DNA of 64,000 nt from Bdellovibrio sp. ZAP7 (GCF_006874645.1 NZ_CP030082.1:930001-994000), one strand, 5' to 3'; counted from the first letter of the stretch, positions 9,041 to 17,588 are shown. Numbers and translations: made by a program. The notes: generated by a model not told the origin, from the sequence alone.

Positions 9041-10542
9041 TGAGTGCTGTGAGTGGAAAGAAAGCATTAAATAAACTGCAAATGTTTGCCTCCTTTAAGT
9101 TGGGCACGACCGAGCTTGCGATTTCTGTCGTGTCTTTGCAGGAAGTCGTCAACGTACCGGATGCAATCAGTCCGGTGCCCTTGGCACCCTCTTACCTCAA
9201 GGGCATTTTTAATCTGCGCGGCACAGTTATTCCTGTAGTCGACATGGGGACTTTACTCGATCTAAACCACTTGGAGGGTGCGGTCGGCAAAATTGCCGTG
9301 GTGGTCGCTGAGGGTGTGAAGATCGGTTTGTACTTTGATTCCACTTCGGAAATTCTAAATGTTCCGGTGGATTCAGTTTGCCATTTTAATGACAATCCTG
9401 AAGGTGTTCGCTCTGTCGTAAAATCAGTTTTAAAATTGAACAACGGTGAGCGCTTGGTGGAAGTGATTGAACCCGCCTCCCTTCTAAAAATTGAAAATAT
9501 CGCGAGTCTTGCTACAACTTCGCAAAATGGCGCTGATGAGACCAAGAAAAAGAAGTTTACTCGTCGTCAGTGCATCACGTTTAAATCTGGCACTCGCGAT
9601 TTCGGAATGAATTTGTCGGCCATCCGGGAAATCATCCGCGTACCTGAAATTAAAAGAAGCTCGATGCAAGTAAATTACTCCCTGGGGGTGGTCAGCTTGC
9701 GTGGAGTTGTGATTCCTGTCCTGGATTTTAAAAAGTTTCTGCATGTCGAAGAGGTCGGTCCGTCACTCGACGCGGAAGCGCAGCGAATTATCATTCTTAA
9801 AATTCAAGACTTCTATGTTGGCTTCTTGGTGGACTCTGTCGACAGTATCAAAACTTATTTTGAAGAAGATCTATTGCCGATTCCGATGTTCAAGCAGGAA
9901 AAGGTCAATATGATGCGAGGGATGCTGGCCGTTTCTGAAACTTGCAATGTCCTTCTCCTAGCAGAAGATCAGCTTTTCAGTGAAGGCGAGATTCACGAAT
10001 TTACCCGGGGTCACAGTGCACTCTATTCTAAAGAAAACGCCAAAGCGTTGGAGAAAGAAACTGCGGGGGAGCGCCATCCGTATATCTCCTTTAAACTCGA
10101 ATATATGCTTTCCACTCGCTTAAGCAGCGTGGATGAGATTGCAAATCTGACTGAAGACATGGTGAAGCCTCCGGGTTATCCCGATTATGTTGTTGGTGTT
10201 CAACACATGCGCGGCGAAGTGGTGACGTTGGTGGATTTGAGAATGTATTACGGGATGACCTATACCGGTGACTACTCGAACTCGCGCATTCTGATCGTGC
10301 GCGGAGCTCAGGGCAAAATTGGTTTGCTAGTAGACTCCGTAGAGTCGATTGATACCGTTGATGAAGCTAAAAAGATTAAGATCCCAAGCTTGTTTGCCAA
10401 AGATGCCATCACCGCACTTCGGGGTGACATTCAAGAAGTGATCGAGATGCCCGACCTCTCAGGGAAAAAGAAAATCTTCATGGTGCTCGACATGCCTGAA
10501 GTTCTGAATAAGCTTCTGAATCCGAACGGGAGCGCCGCCTAG
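9040..10542 (+). CDS. triple CheW-domain coupling protein
   Basis: About 500 residues containing three CheW-like domains in a row (roughly residues 12-150, 178-325 and 345-495). Each shows the CheW pattern of 'LGVVSLRGVVIPVLDF' or 'LRGTVIPVVDM'-type strands followed by 'GLLVDSVESI' or 'GFLVDSVDSI'. CheW couples receptors to the CheA kinase, whereas ordinary CheW has one domain of about 150 residues. There is no kinase or receiver domain. The ATG at 9040 overlaps the cheR TGA by one base; a GTG three bases earlier is possible. A multi-CheW scaffold could bridge several receptors or alter array packing, but that is inference. Confidence 0.93.
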   Translation: MSAVSGKKALNKLQMFASFKLGTTELAISVVSLQEVVNVPDAISPVPLAPSYLKGIFNLRGTVIPVVDMGTLLDLNHLEGAVGKIAVVVAEGVKIGLYFDSTSEILNVPVDSVCHFNDNPEGVRSVVKSVLKLNNGERLVEVIEPASLLKIENIASLATTSQNGADETKKKKFTRRQCITFKSGTRDFGMNLSAIREIIRVPEIKRSSMQVNYSLGVVSLRGVVIPVLDFKKFLHVEEVGPSLDAEAQRIIILKIQDFYVGFLVDSVDSIKTYFEEDLLPIPMFKQEKVNMMRGMLAVSETCNVLLLAEDQLFSEGEIHEFTRGHSALYSKENAKALEKETAGERHPYISFKLEYMLSTRLSSVDEIANLTEDMVKPPGYPDYVVGVQHMRGEVVTLVDLRMYYGMTYTGDYSNSRILIVRGAQGKIGLLVDSVESIDTVDEAKKIKIPSLFAKDAITALRGDIQEVIEMPDLSGKKKIFMVLDMPEVLNKLLNPNGSAA

Positions 10543-10673
10543 CCATTCTCGAGGGAACTTCTGGGCCCTAACATCATGATACTATTGGGGGCTCGGTAAA
10601 TAAATCGAGAAGCTTAGTTGCCTTAGTAAATGACATTTGTTAAACCAAGAGCATTCCAGATGGAGTGTTCTCT

Positions 10674-11597
10674 ATGTCTTCAGTAGCAACGCCGCAATGG
10701 GCGCAAACGTTTCGTTCTCTTTCCGACAAACTTATTTCTCCGGCTTTTAAAGAAAAAATTAAGCAGAGTCCTCTGGGTAAAATCAATTTGAATCCCAAGC
10801 AGAAAAAGATCGCCAAGTGGGGTGGTATCGCCGCTTTGCTTCTGATTTCCATCGCAAGCTACAATATCTTTTTCTTTGAAAGCACCGATGATGCTTTCGT
10901 GAAAGCGCACTTACACACCGTCAGCCCACGCATTATCGGAACGGTGGTGGAAGTGATGGTGCAGGACAACCAGCATGTTAAAAAAGGCGATGTCTTAGTT
11001 CGTCTGGATAAACGTGATTATGAAGTTCAAGTCAAAGCCGCGCAAGCTCGCTACGGAAAATCGCACCGCGATCTGGGACGCTTTAAGGGATTTGAAAATC
11101 TGGGCCCTTCAGAGCGCCCGGTATTTGATCAATATCAATCGGATGCTTTAGTCACAGAGGCCGAGCTTCAAAAAGCTCAACTGCAATTGGAATACACGAC
11201 GATTGTCGCTCCTGAAGACGGAAAAATCGGTAAAAGAAATGTCGAAACCGGAGAGCTGGTGCAACCGGGACAACCCTTGATGGCATTGATCGAGGAGGAC
11301 CCTTGGATCGAAGCAAACTTTAAAGAAAATCAGATTCGCCATTTTAAGCCAGGACAAAAAGTTGAAATTAAAGTTGATGCGATTCCGGGTAAATCGTTCT
11401 TGGGTCGCTTAGACAGCGTGTCTCCGGGGTCGGGTTCTACGTTCTCGTTGTTGCCTCCCGATAACGCCACTGGAAACTTCACCAAGATCGTGCAACGTAT
11501 TCCTGTTAAAATAGTTTTCGATAAAGAAGATATGAAAGGCTACGAAGATAAACTGATCTCTGGCATGTCCACCGAAGTCTCCGTCAGAATTCACTAA
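10674..11597 (+). CDS. EmrA/HlyD-family membrane fusion protein
   Basis: Periplasmic adaptor of a tripartite drug exporter. One N-terminal transmembrane helix ('GGIAALLLISIASYNIFF') is followed by the split biotinyl-lipoyl half motifs 'SPRIIGTVVEVMVQDNQHVK' and 'TIVAPEDGKIGKRNVETGE', with a short coiled-coil hairpin between them and a C-terminal beta barrel. The ATG at 10674 is preferred over a GTG at 10665 because GGAG then lies 8 bases upstream. It overlaps the next gene (TAATG), an EmrB-type pump, so the two form an emrAB-like operon. No outer-membrane partner is adjacent. Confidence 0.92.
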   Translation: MSSVATPQWAQTFRSLSDKLISPAFKEKIKQSPLGKINLNPKQKKIAKWGGIAALLLISIASYNIFFFESTDDAFVKAHLHTVSPRIIGTVVEVMVQDNQHVKKGDVLVRLDKRDYEVQVKAAQARYGKSHRDLGRFKGFENLGPSERPVFDQYQSDALVTEAELQKAQLQLEYTTIVAPEDGKIGKRNVETGELVQPGQPLMALIEEDPWIEANFKENQIRHFKPGQKVEIKVDAIPGKSFLGRLDSVSPGSGSTFSLLPPDNATGNFTKIVQRIPVKIVFDKEDMKGYEDKLISGMSTEVSVRIH

Positions 11598-13171
11598 TGT
11601 CTACAGCGGTAGCTCATGGTTCAAGCGCTGAACCTAAAATGGATTTCAAAGCCTGGCTCGCGGTTTTCGGTGCGGTGCTGGGCGCCTTTATGGCGATCCT
11701 CGATATTCAAATCACCAATGCTTCTATTCGTGACATCACGGGCGGATTAGGCGCGACCCTCGAAGAGGGTTCCTGGATTTCCACTTCCTATCTAGTTGCA
11801 GAAATCGTGATCATTCCGATCAGCGGTTGGTTGACCCGAGTTTTTTCCCTACGCACTTATCTGACTTGGACATCTATCCTGTTTTTAATTTTCTCGGTGG
11901 CTTGTGGTCTGGCGTGGAATTTGGAATCGATGATTGTCTTTCGTGCCTTGCAAGGGGCGACAGGCGGAGCCTTAATTCCTCTGGCATTTCAGGTAATCTT
12001 AAGAATGCCACCTTCCAAACGCAATGTTGGGATGGCGATGTTTGCCATCACCGCGACCTTTGCGCCAGCGATCGGTCCCACAGTTGGTGGTTATTTGACT
12101 CAGATGTTTCACTGGTCGGTCGTGTTTTATATGAATTTGATTCCGGGCATCTTTTTGATGGCAGCGATCTATTTTGGAATCGAGAAAGCACCCAAGCAAC
12201 TGGAACTTTTAAAGCAGATCGATCGCTGGGGTATTATTACTATGGCGGTGGGACTTTCCTCGCTGACGATTTTTCTGGAAGAGGGCGAGCGCAAAGACTG
12301 GTTTAATTCTACGACGATCGTGTGGTTGGCGATTTTATCTGTGGTTTTCCTGATCGCCTTTCTGGTGATTGAATTGCGAATTAAGAATCCTTTTATCAAT
12401 TTGCGTCTGCTCATGCAGAAAAATTTTGGTTTCGGATGTCTGGTGAACTTTGTGGTAGGACTGGCGATGTATGGGGCGCTTTACTTGCTCCCACTCTATC
12501 TTGCGACCATTCAAGGTTATAACTCGATAGATATCGGGCGTACCATGATGTGGGCGGGGATTCCGCAGCTTTTGATCCTGCCTTTTGTGCCTAAGATACT
12601 GGCCCGCGTGGATGCGCGTTGGCTGGCGTTTGTGGGAATTAACATTTTTGGTATCAGCTGTTTGATGAACAGTCATCTAACTGCTGACGTGGGATATGAT
12701 CAACTGATGTGGTCCCAGATTGTCAGAGCTATGGGGCAACCTTTGCTGATGATTCCACTTTCGACGATTACCACGGGCTTGGTCGCTCCTCAGGACGTAG
12801 GCTCGGCCTCGGGTTTATTTAATATGTTGCGAAATTTGGGCGGCTCTGTTGGGATTGCCCTTTTAGGGACAATGATGAGTCACCGCGAGAAATTCCACTC
12901 GGCCATGCTTACTGAAGGTGTCAGTCTATTTCATAAAAATACTCAGCAGCGCATTTCTGATCTGCAGAATTTTTTTATGAGCAGTGGGGTTGATGTCACG
13001 ACAGCTCATCAGAAAGCCATTGCGACTGTTGATATGTTGGTTCGCAAACAGGCAAACTTACTGAGTTTCAATGATTGCTTTAAAACAGTCGCTATCGCCT
13101 TGATCGCCAGCTCTGTTTTAATTTTATTGTGCGATAAAGTGAAAGGTGGAGGCGGCGGAGAAGCCCACTAG
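11597..13171 (+). CDS. EmrB/QacA-family (DHA2) MFS drug exporter
   Basis: Inner-membrane drug:proton antiporter of 14 helices and 524 residues, a typical DHA2 length. Visible motifs are 'LDIQITNASIRDI' near residue 36 (motif D1 of the EmrB/QacA group), 'GSWISTSYLVAEI', and 'RALQGATGGALIPLAFQVI' (motif C region). The substrate is unknown; EmrB homologues export hydrophobic toxins. It is translationally coupled to the upstream adaptor gene. Confidence 0.94.
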   Translation: MSTAVAHGSSAEPKMDFKAWLAVFGAVLGAFMAILDIQITNASIRDITGGLGATLEEGSWISTSYLVAEIVIIPISGWLTRVFSLRTYLTWTSILFLIFSVACGLAWNLESMIVFRALQGATGGALIPLAFQVILRMPPSKRNVGMAMFAITATFAPAIGPTVGGYLTQMFHWSVVFYMNLIPGIFLMAAIYFGIEKAPKQLELLKQIDRWGIITMAVGLSSLTIFLEEGERKDWFNSTTIVWLAILSVVFLIAFLVIELRIKNPFINLRLLMQKNFGFGCLVNFVVGLAMYGALYLLPLYLATIQGYNSIDIGRTMMWAGIPQLLILPFVPKILARVDARWLAFVGINIFGISCLMNSHLTADVGYDQLMWSQIVRAMGQPLLMIPLSTITTGLVAPQDVGSASGLFNMLRNLGGSVGIALLGTMMSHREKFHSAMLTEGVSLFHKNTQQRISDLQNFFMSSGVDVTTAHQKAIATVDMLVRKQANLLSFNDCFKTVAIALIASSVLILLCDKVKGGGGGEAH

Positions 13172-13252
13172 GACTTTTAACAGTCCCCGCAGGTCTTCTT
13201 AGATATTCTCTGGCCGCGAACGTATCCTAGGTTCTAAAAAAAGGAACTGGAT

Positions 13253-13825
13253 ATGAGCCGAATTTCATGCGTACTGATAGCTGCAGGAAGTTTTTCACCG
13301 GTCGTGGGAAAATCCCTTATTCGTGAAAACATTCTGGATATTTTAAATATTCCATTCGAAGAAGTTATAGCCGTCACGGAGCAGGATACTGAGGCCTATT
13401 GTCAGGCTCTTCGCGATCTTCCGTTAAAGGTCACTTACAATTCTGAATTCGCCTTGGGACAACATAGTTCCATCCGCAACGGTTTGACTCATTTACGCAA
13501 ATACTATGACGGGGTTCTGGTTTTGCGTGCTGATGACGTTAATCAAGACGTGGATATTCTGCAGGACATGGTTTGCCTTTTCAGAGCCCAAATGGGTAAA
13601 AGTATTGTGCATCAGGCGGGTCGATCTTTGAATCTTCAACCGATGCTGATCCCTCGTGAATTTGTTCCCGACATTTTGCAATACGAAGATGGGGACCATG
13701 ATTGCTCTTATCTGTTGAAACGCTACCCTGTGCGTGTCGCACCTTTGGCGGTCGCCGACAATTATCTGACGGACATCGGCCCCTCTGATGACTTCTCTAT
13801 CACATTGGTGTCGCAACATGGGTGA
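13253..13825 (+). CDS. MobA-like NTP transferase domain protein
   Basis: A 190-residue nucleotidyltransferase-fold protein resembling MobA/MocA, which attach CMP or GMP to molybdopterin. The N-terminal 'VLIAAGSFSPVVGKSL' matches the family's LAAGxSxRMGxxK loop but lacks the usual Arg and Met. 'GVLVLRADDVNQD' fits the metal-binding Asp segment and 'ALGQHSSIRNGL' the Gly-x-x-x-Ser-(I/L)-R segment. AAGGA lies before the ATG. It overlaps the XdhC-like gene. No molybdenum hydroxylase genes are in the window, so the target is unknown. Confidence 0.72.
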   Translation: MSRISCVLIAAGSFSPVVGKSLIRENILDILNIPFEEVIAVTEQDTEAYCQALRDLPLKVTYNSEFALGQHSSIRNGLTHLRKYYDGVLVLRADDVNQDVDILQDMVCLFRAQMGKSIVHQAGRSLNLQPMLIPREFVPDILQYEDGDHDCSYLLKRYPVRVAPLAVADNYLTDIGPSDDFSITLVSQHG

Positions 13826-14483
13826 GGATTTCTTTAGCCTCGGCATTGAAAGAGTCCCCGTCGGTGAAACCATTCAAGTCGACATTCCATTAAAGTTTGC
13901 CGCTGCGGCAAGTGGGCTGGCAGCGACTTATGGATGGCGCTTGCACATTAACGATACGACGGAAATGGAGGGCATTGAATTCGCGGATGTCCTGATTCAG
14001 ATGGCGGCGGAAATTGCTCAGGCCCGAGGGACTAACATGCGCAGTCTTCGCGAAATCCTGGCTCCTGGAACTCCATGGATCGAACAGCCACCTTTGAAAT
14101 CTAAGAAATGCGTTTTGTATGGTCGGTCGCGCGTGACGGAAAGTCTGGAAAGGCATTTAATGCTTTTGGATTTTCAACCGCGTATTGAAACTGATTTTGA
14201 CAGCTTGGTGTTTCGCGCCGATGAGATCGTAATTGTAGCGACTCAAACGCCAAGAGACCTGGATTTGGTGGCCTGTGCCGTTATCGCTCGTTCTTCGCAT
14301 GTGGCAATTGTGGGGGATGAAAAGCGTGCGCAAAGTATTATCAGACATTTAAACCGCTCCGAGGAGAAGATGGCTAAAGAGCCCGTTTATCTTCCAGCGG
14401 GTGTAGATATCGGCGCTCGCAATGCTGATGAAATGGCCCTAAGTATCGTGGTTGAGATCCTGCTTAGAGGCAGAATGAATTGA
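13818..14483 (+). CDS. XdhC-like protein
   Basis: About 221 residues. The C-terminal half is Rossmann-like ('VVATQTPRDLDLVACAVI') and ends in 'PAGVDIGARNADEMALSIV', close to the pattern at the end of XdhC/CoxI proteins that deliver sulphurated molybdenum cofactor to xanthine dehydrogenase-type enzymes. The N-terminal Cys-x-x-Gly-Gly motif usual in XdhC is not visible. The ATG at 13818 overlaps the TGA of the MobA-like gene, which supports joint function in cofactor maturation. A longer start at 13788 is possible. Confidence 0.7.
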   Translation: MGEDFFSLGIERVPVGETIQVDIPLKFAAAASGLAATYGWRLHINDTTEMEGIEFADVLIQMAAEIAQARGTNMRSLREILAPGTPWIEQPPLKSKKCVLYGRSRVTESLERHLMLLDFQPRIETDFDSLVFRADEIVIVATQTPRDLDLVACAVIARSSHVAIVGDEKRAQSIIRHLNRSEEKMAKEPVYLPAGVDIGARNADEMALSIVVEILLRGRMN

Positions 14484-14490
14484 AACGAAT

Positions 14491-14557
14491 TCAATGGTTT
14501 TGAGCTGATAAACAAAGTGATCCCGAAAATGGGAACACTATGTTTCAAAACCATTGA
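14491..14557. repeat. 13-bp perfect inverted repeat with nested hairpin before a TIGR02147 gene
   Basis: TCAATGGTTTTGA (14491-14503) and its exact reverse complement TCAAAACCATTGA (14545-14557) flank 41 bases. A second small palindrome TCCC-gaaaat-GGGA (14521-14534) sits inside. There is no T tract, so a simple terminator for the preceding gene is unlikely. An operator or RNA-structure role for the regulator gene 49 bases downstream is more plausible. Confidence 0.7.
14521..14543 (+). promoter_or_regulatory. conserved motif upstream of the first TIGR02147 gene
   Basis: The 23 bases beginning TCCCGAAAATGGGAAC match 18 of 23 positions at 16641-16663, upstream of the second TIGR02147 gene. The core is TCCC-N6-GGAAC with a partial dyad. 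It may be an operator shared by the paralogues, or the GGAAC could be the -35 box of an ECF-sigma promoter. Confidence 0.5.
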
Positions 14558-14605
14558 TTCTATCGCATTCTCCGGCTATGTCCCTTCTTTAAAGCGGGAA
14601 CGGAC

Positions 14606-15340
14606 ATGGTTGAGATCATCAAAACAGAATTGTTACGTCGCAAGAGAGACAATAAGAGCTACTCGTTGCGCGCTTTTGCGGATTTCCTGGAAATCTCTCC
14701 AGGCCGTCTTTCCGAGCTTCTTTCAGGCAAACGTTCCCTTAGCAAAAAGATGAAAATCAAAATTTCCGAACGTCTGGGGTTATCGGAGATGAATGAGCTT
14801 CTCGAGACGCAGCCTCAAAATCTGACTTTTTCGGATCGTACGGATTATCACTTTCTTTCAAACGATGCATTTACGGTTCTGGCTGATTGGTATCACTTTG
14901 CTATTTTGTCCTTGGCAGATACTGCCGATTTTAAAGCAGATCCCAAATGGATTGCAAAACGTCTGGGGATTTCTATTCTTGAAGCCACGGAAGCCCTGGC
15001 CCGTCTTCGGAAAGTCGGCGCCATTAAATTAAGTGGCAGCAAAATGACCAAGACCAATAAAAGCGTGCGAGCTGGAAACGGCTTAGACTCCCAGGCGTTG
15101 CGAATTTCTCATCGCCAAAGTATCGAGCAGGCAGTGATTTCACTGAATGAAACACCGGTGGACCTGCGCGATATCTCCAGCATCACGATGGCTATCGATC
15201 TAAAGAAGTTACCCATAGCAAAAAAGATCATCCAAGAGTTCCGGCACAAAATGGCTGACGTGATGGAGTCTGGGAATCAAACCGAAGTGTATAATCTGAA
15301 CATTCAGCTGGTACCTGTTTCCACAAGAAGGACTTTATGA
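14606..15340 (+). CDS. TIGR02147/DUF4423-family regulator, copy 1
   Basis: A 244-residue predicted cytoplasmic protein of the TIGR02147 family, known mainly from Bdellovibrio and Fibrobacter. The first 70 residues form an XRE-like helix-turn-helix: 'SLRAFADFLEISPGRLSELL' then 'GKRSLSKKMKIKISERLGLS'. A DUF4423 domain follows and ends in 'EVYNLNIQLVPVS', shared almost exactly with the second copy at 16773. The role is presumably transcriptional regulation, since it carries a DNA-binding fold with no known ligand. Its TGA overlaps the ATG of a secreted ankyrin protein by 4 bases, so regulator and effector are co-translated. Confidence 0.9.
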   Translation: MVEIIKTELLRRKRDNKSYSLRAFADFLEISPGRLSELLSGKRSLSKKMKIKISERLGLSEMNELLETQPQNLTFSDRTDYHFLSNDAFTVLADWYHFAILSLADTADFKADPKWIAKRLGISILEATEALARLRKVGAIKLSGSKMTKTNKSVRAGNGLDSQALRISHRQSIEQAVISLNETPVDLRDISSITMAIDLKKLPIAKKIIQEFRHKMADVMESGNQTEVYNLNIQLVPVSTRRTL

Positions 15341-16635
15341 AATTTGTTTTGATAATAGCCTTTAGTTTCTTGTCTTCGCTTGCTTATGGGCAGTTTATTG
15401 ACGGTCAAGATCGTGGTAACGGCGGCGATCAGTGTGAAATGCGTATTGGCGAAATCCGCGGTGATTTTGAAAAATGGATTATCAAAGGCGGTTCTGCCAC
15501 TTTGCAACTGCCGTTGGGAATCACGCACGATCAATATTACAGAGCCATGTTGGAGCAAATGGCCAATGCATCTGTCAGTTGCACGGAAACCATTCTGAAG
15601 GTGGGAGCTGCAGAAAAAACTTGTCTGAACTTCCGCGACGGTCAGGACGTGCCTCGTATCCTTTGCAATGTGGAGCGCTTCATGAATGCGAAGGGCTCGG
15701 ATCAGTATGTTTTGATTCATCACGAGTATGCGGGGTTAGCGCATTTCGAGATCAATGACGGAGAAAAATCTGACTATCGTATCTCGATGCAGATCGCAGA
15801 TTATTACCGAGCGGACGGTGCGAATAAACTGGATAATGCTCCGGCACCAAAATGTTCGTTGGATCCGTTAAGATCTGTTTCAGACAGGATGGCAACGGCT
15901 ATTTATGAAAACAAATTAGATTGTGTTCGCATGTTGGCGTCGCAGTTGGGATACCTTGAGCAAGTCTTGACCTACCGCTATGATCCTTTGATTAAAGAAC
16001 TACCGAATGAAAATTGGTTTATTTTGCCGCCGGTTTCTTTTGCTGCGATTTTGGGACGTGTCGATGTGCTCAATATTCTGCTGGATGCGGGCTTCAATGT
16101 TAATTTCCTTCAGGGAGTGCATTATCCTCTTTCTATCGCGTCGAAGGCTGGCAACATCGAGTCCATCAAAGCTCTCGTGACAAGAGGTGCAGATCTGAAG
16201 CCAGTGAATGGAAAATGTTTCAGTCCGGTGGACGCCGCATTGACGAATCTGGAAGAGAAGTCATATCCCGTCGCTCGTGTTTATCGAACGGTGGAAACAT
16301 TGTTGGAACTGGGTGCAGACTCCAATAGTATCAGCTTTGGTCGGACCACTCTTTCAAGAGCGGTGGAGAATTCGGAATTGGTGGACTTGCTAATTAAGCA
16401 TGGAGCTTCCGTGTCTGCCGTCGATAAGTACGGCCGTAGCGCGATTTACTTTTGTCGTTCTGAAGGTTGTGTGGATCGTCTTGTAAAACTTGGTGCCGAT
16501 GTCAATGCTCTCGATTATAGCGGCAGTCGCGCTATCGATATCGTTCCAACAGCCGCAGCAGTGAAGGCTCTGTTGAATCATGGTTCACCGCCTCGACGTA
16601 AATTAGTATCTGTTCCCCGAGATGTTGCTCCCTAA
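15337..16635 (+). CDS. secreted ankyrin-repeat protein with HEYAG motif
   Basis: 432 residues with a signal peptide cleaved near 'AYG-QF'. The first mature segment reads 'DGQDRGNGGDQCEMRIGEIR', and an 'HHEYAGLAHFE' motif follows at residues 128-138. From about residue 180 ankyrin repeats follow, with several 'LLDAGFNVN', 'LVTRGADLK', 'LLELGADSN' and 'LIKHGASVS' turns. The HE motif resembles a metal site but lacks the full HExxH spacing. It would be exported to the periplasm or beyond and bind a protein partner through the ankyrins. It is coupled to the TIGR02147 gene upstream. A toxin or effector role is possible but not shown. Confidence 0.82.
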   Translation: MKFVLIIAFSFLSSLAYGQFIDGQDRGNGGDQCEMRIGEIRGDFEKWIIKGGSATLQLPLGITHDQYYRAMLEQMANASVSCTETILKVGAAEKTCLNFRDGQDVPRILCNVERFMNAKGSDQYVLIHHEYAGLAHFEINDGEKSDYRISMQIADYYRADGANKLDNAPAPKCSLDPLRSVSDRMATAIYENKLDCVRMLASQLGYLEQVLTYRYDPLIKELPNENWFILPPVSFAAILGRVDVLNILLDAGFNVNFLQGVHYPLSIASKAGNIESIKALVTRGADLKPVNGKCFSPVDAALTNLEEKSYPVARVYRTVETLLELGADSNSISFGRTTLSRAVENSELVDLLIKHGASVSAVDKYGRSAIYFCRSEGCVDRLVKLGADVNALDYSGSRAIDIVPTAAAVKALLNHGSPPRRKLVSVPRDVAP

Positions 16636-16640
16636 GTCGT

Positions 16641-16663
16641 TCCCAAAAACTGGAACAGTATGG
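16641..16663 (+). promoter_or_regulatory. conserved motif upstream of the second TIGR02147 gene
   Basis: This partner of the site at 14521 starts TCCCAAAAACTGGAAC and, together with the two preceding bases, forms a 5-bp dyad GTTCC-N8-GGAAC (16639-16656). It lies 110 bases before the start of the second regulator and just after the stop of the ankyrin gene. Confidence 0.5.
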
Positions 16664-16772
16664 CTGTTGACTGTCGTCGGTAAAATTGAATTTCGTTGCT
16701 GCGATAAAATCTTTCCTCTGAAATCGTATGTATGAAATCAGAAACTTCAGGATTCAATCGCGGTAATAGCTA

Positions 16773-17549
16773 ATGGCAAGAATCAACTCTTATCAAATTC
16801 TTTTGGCTGAGTATGAGTCTCGGCAAAGTAAGAATAAGCGGTTCTCGCGCCGTGCGTTTGCGGCCTTGTTGGGCATTTCCAGTGGGCGCCTTCATGAGAT
16901 CATGAATGGGCGTCATCCTATCACTTTGAAAATGGCGAAAAAATTAATTGCGAAGTTAAACCTGGAAGAAAGTAAAGCTGCCTATTTTTTGCGGTTGGTT
17001 GAAAGCGAAGCTTATCTTCGTGCCGATGGCCGTAAAAGAGTGCGCCCTAAAAGTACCCGCCTTTTATCTGAAGAGGAGTTTTCCATCGTTAGTGATTGGG
17101 AATACTTTGCTTTGATGGCACTCGCGGAAACGGCCACCTTTCGTTCAGAGATTCCCTGGCTTGCAAGGAAATTATCCATTCCCGAGGCACGCGCTACAGA
17201 GGTGGTTGAACATTTGCTAAAGCAAGGACTGTTGAACGTCAGTGAGAAGGGTGAGTTTAAGAACACTTATACATCGATGACCACCTTAATAGACATACCG
17301 TCAGAGGTCGTGCGGAAAGCCAATATCGAGTGTATTCGTCAGGCCATTGAAAATTTGGACAAAATTGATGTGATGAAAAGAGACGTGTCATCCTTAACTC
17401 TTCCGGTAGATATGGAGAAAATTCCCGAAGTGAAAGCTCTGATCCGGGAGTTTAAAAGCAAAGTCACCGCGTTGATGACTAAAGAGCAAACCACGGAAGT
17501 TTATAATTTAAACATTCAATTTGTCCCGGTTTCCGAGTTAGGGATATAA
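16773..17549 (+). CDS. TIGR02147/DUF4423-family regulator, copy 2
   Basis: Paralogue of the 14606 gene with 258 residues. The N-terminal helix-turn-helix reads 'SRRAFAALLGISSGRLHEIM' then 'NGRHPITLKMAKKLIAKLNL', and the C-terminal DUF4423 domain ends 'EVYNLNIQFVPVS'. The central 'DWEYFALMALAETATF' parallels 'DWYHFAILSLADTADF' in copy 1. It is probably a transcriptional regulator. Unlike copy 1 it has no partner gene downstream; a terminator follows and the next gene is on the other strand. The ribosome binding site is weak. Confidence 0.9.
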   Translation: MARINSYQILLAEYESRQSKNKRFSRRAFAALLGISSGRLHEIMNGRHPITLKMAKKLIAKLNLEESKAAYFLRLVESEAYLRADGRKRVRPKSTRLLSEEEFSIVSDWEYFALMALAETATFRSEIPWLARKLSIPEARATEVVEHLLKQGLLNVSEKGEFKNTYTSMTTLIDIPSEVVRKANIECIRQAIENLDKIDVMKRDVSSLTLPVDMEKIPEVKALIREFKSKVTALMTKEQTTEVYNLNIQFVPVSELGI

Positions 17550-17578
17550 AAAAAAGGGCCCGCGTTTCCGCGAGCCCT
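17548..17578 (-). terminator. terminator between convergent genes
   Basis: GGGCccGCG and CGCgaGCCC pair around TTTC. On the minus strand the stem is followed by a run of eight T, so it best serves the minus-strand lipoprotein gene ending at 17589. It may also slow plus-strand transcription. Confidence 0.75.
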
Positions 17579-17588
17579 GACTGCACGT

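Noticed and set aside
13171-13186. Small hairpin GGACT-N6-AGTCC after emrB
   Set aside because: No T tract follows and the stem is 5 bp; may be chance.
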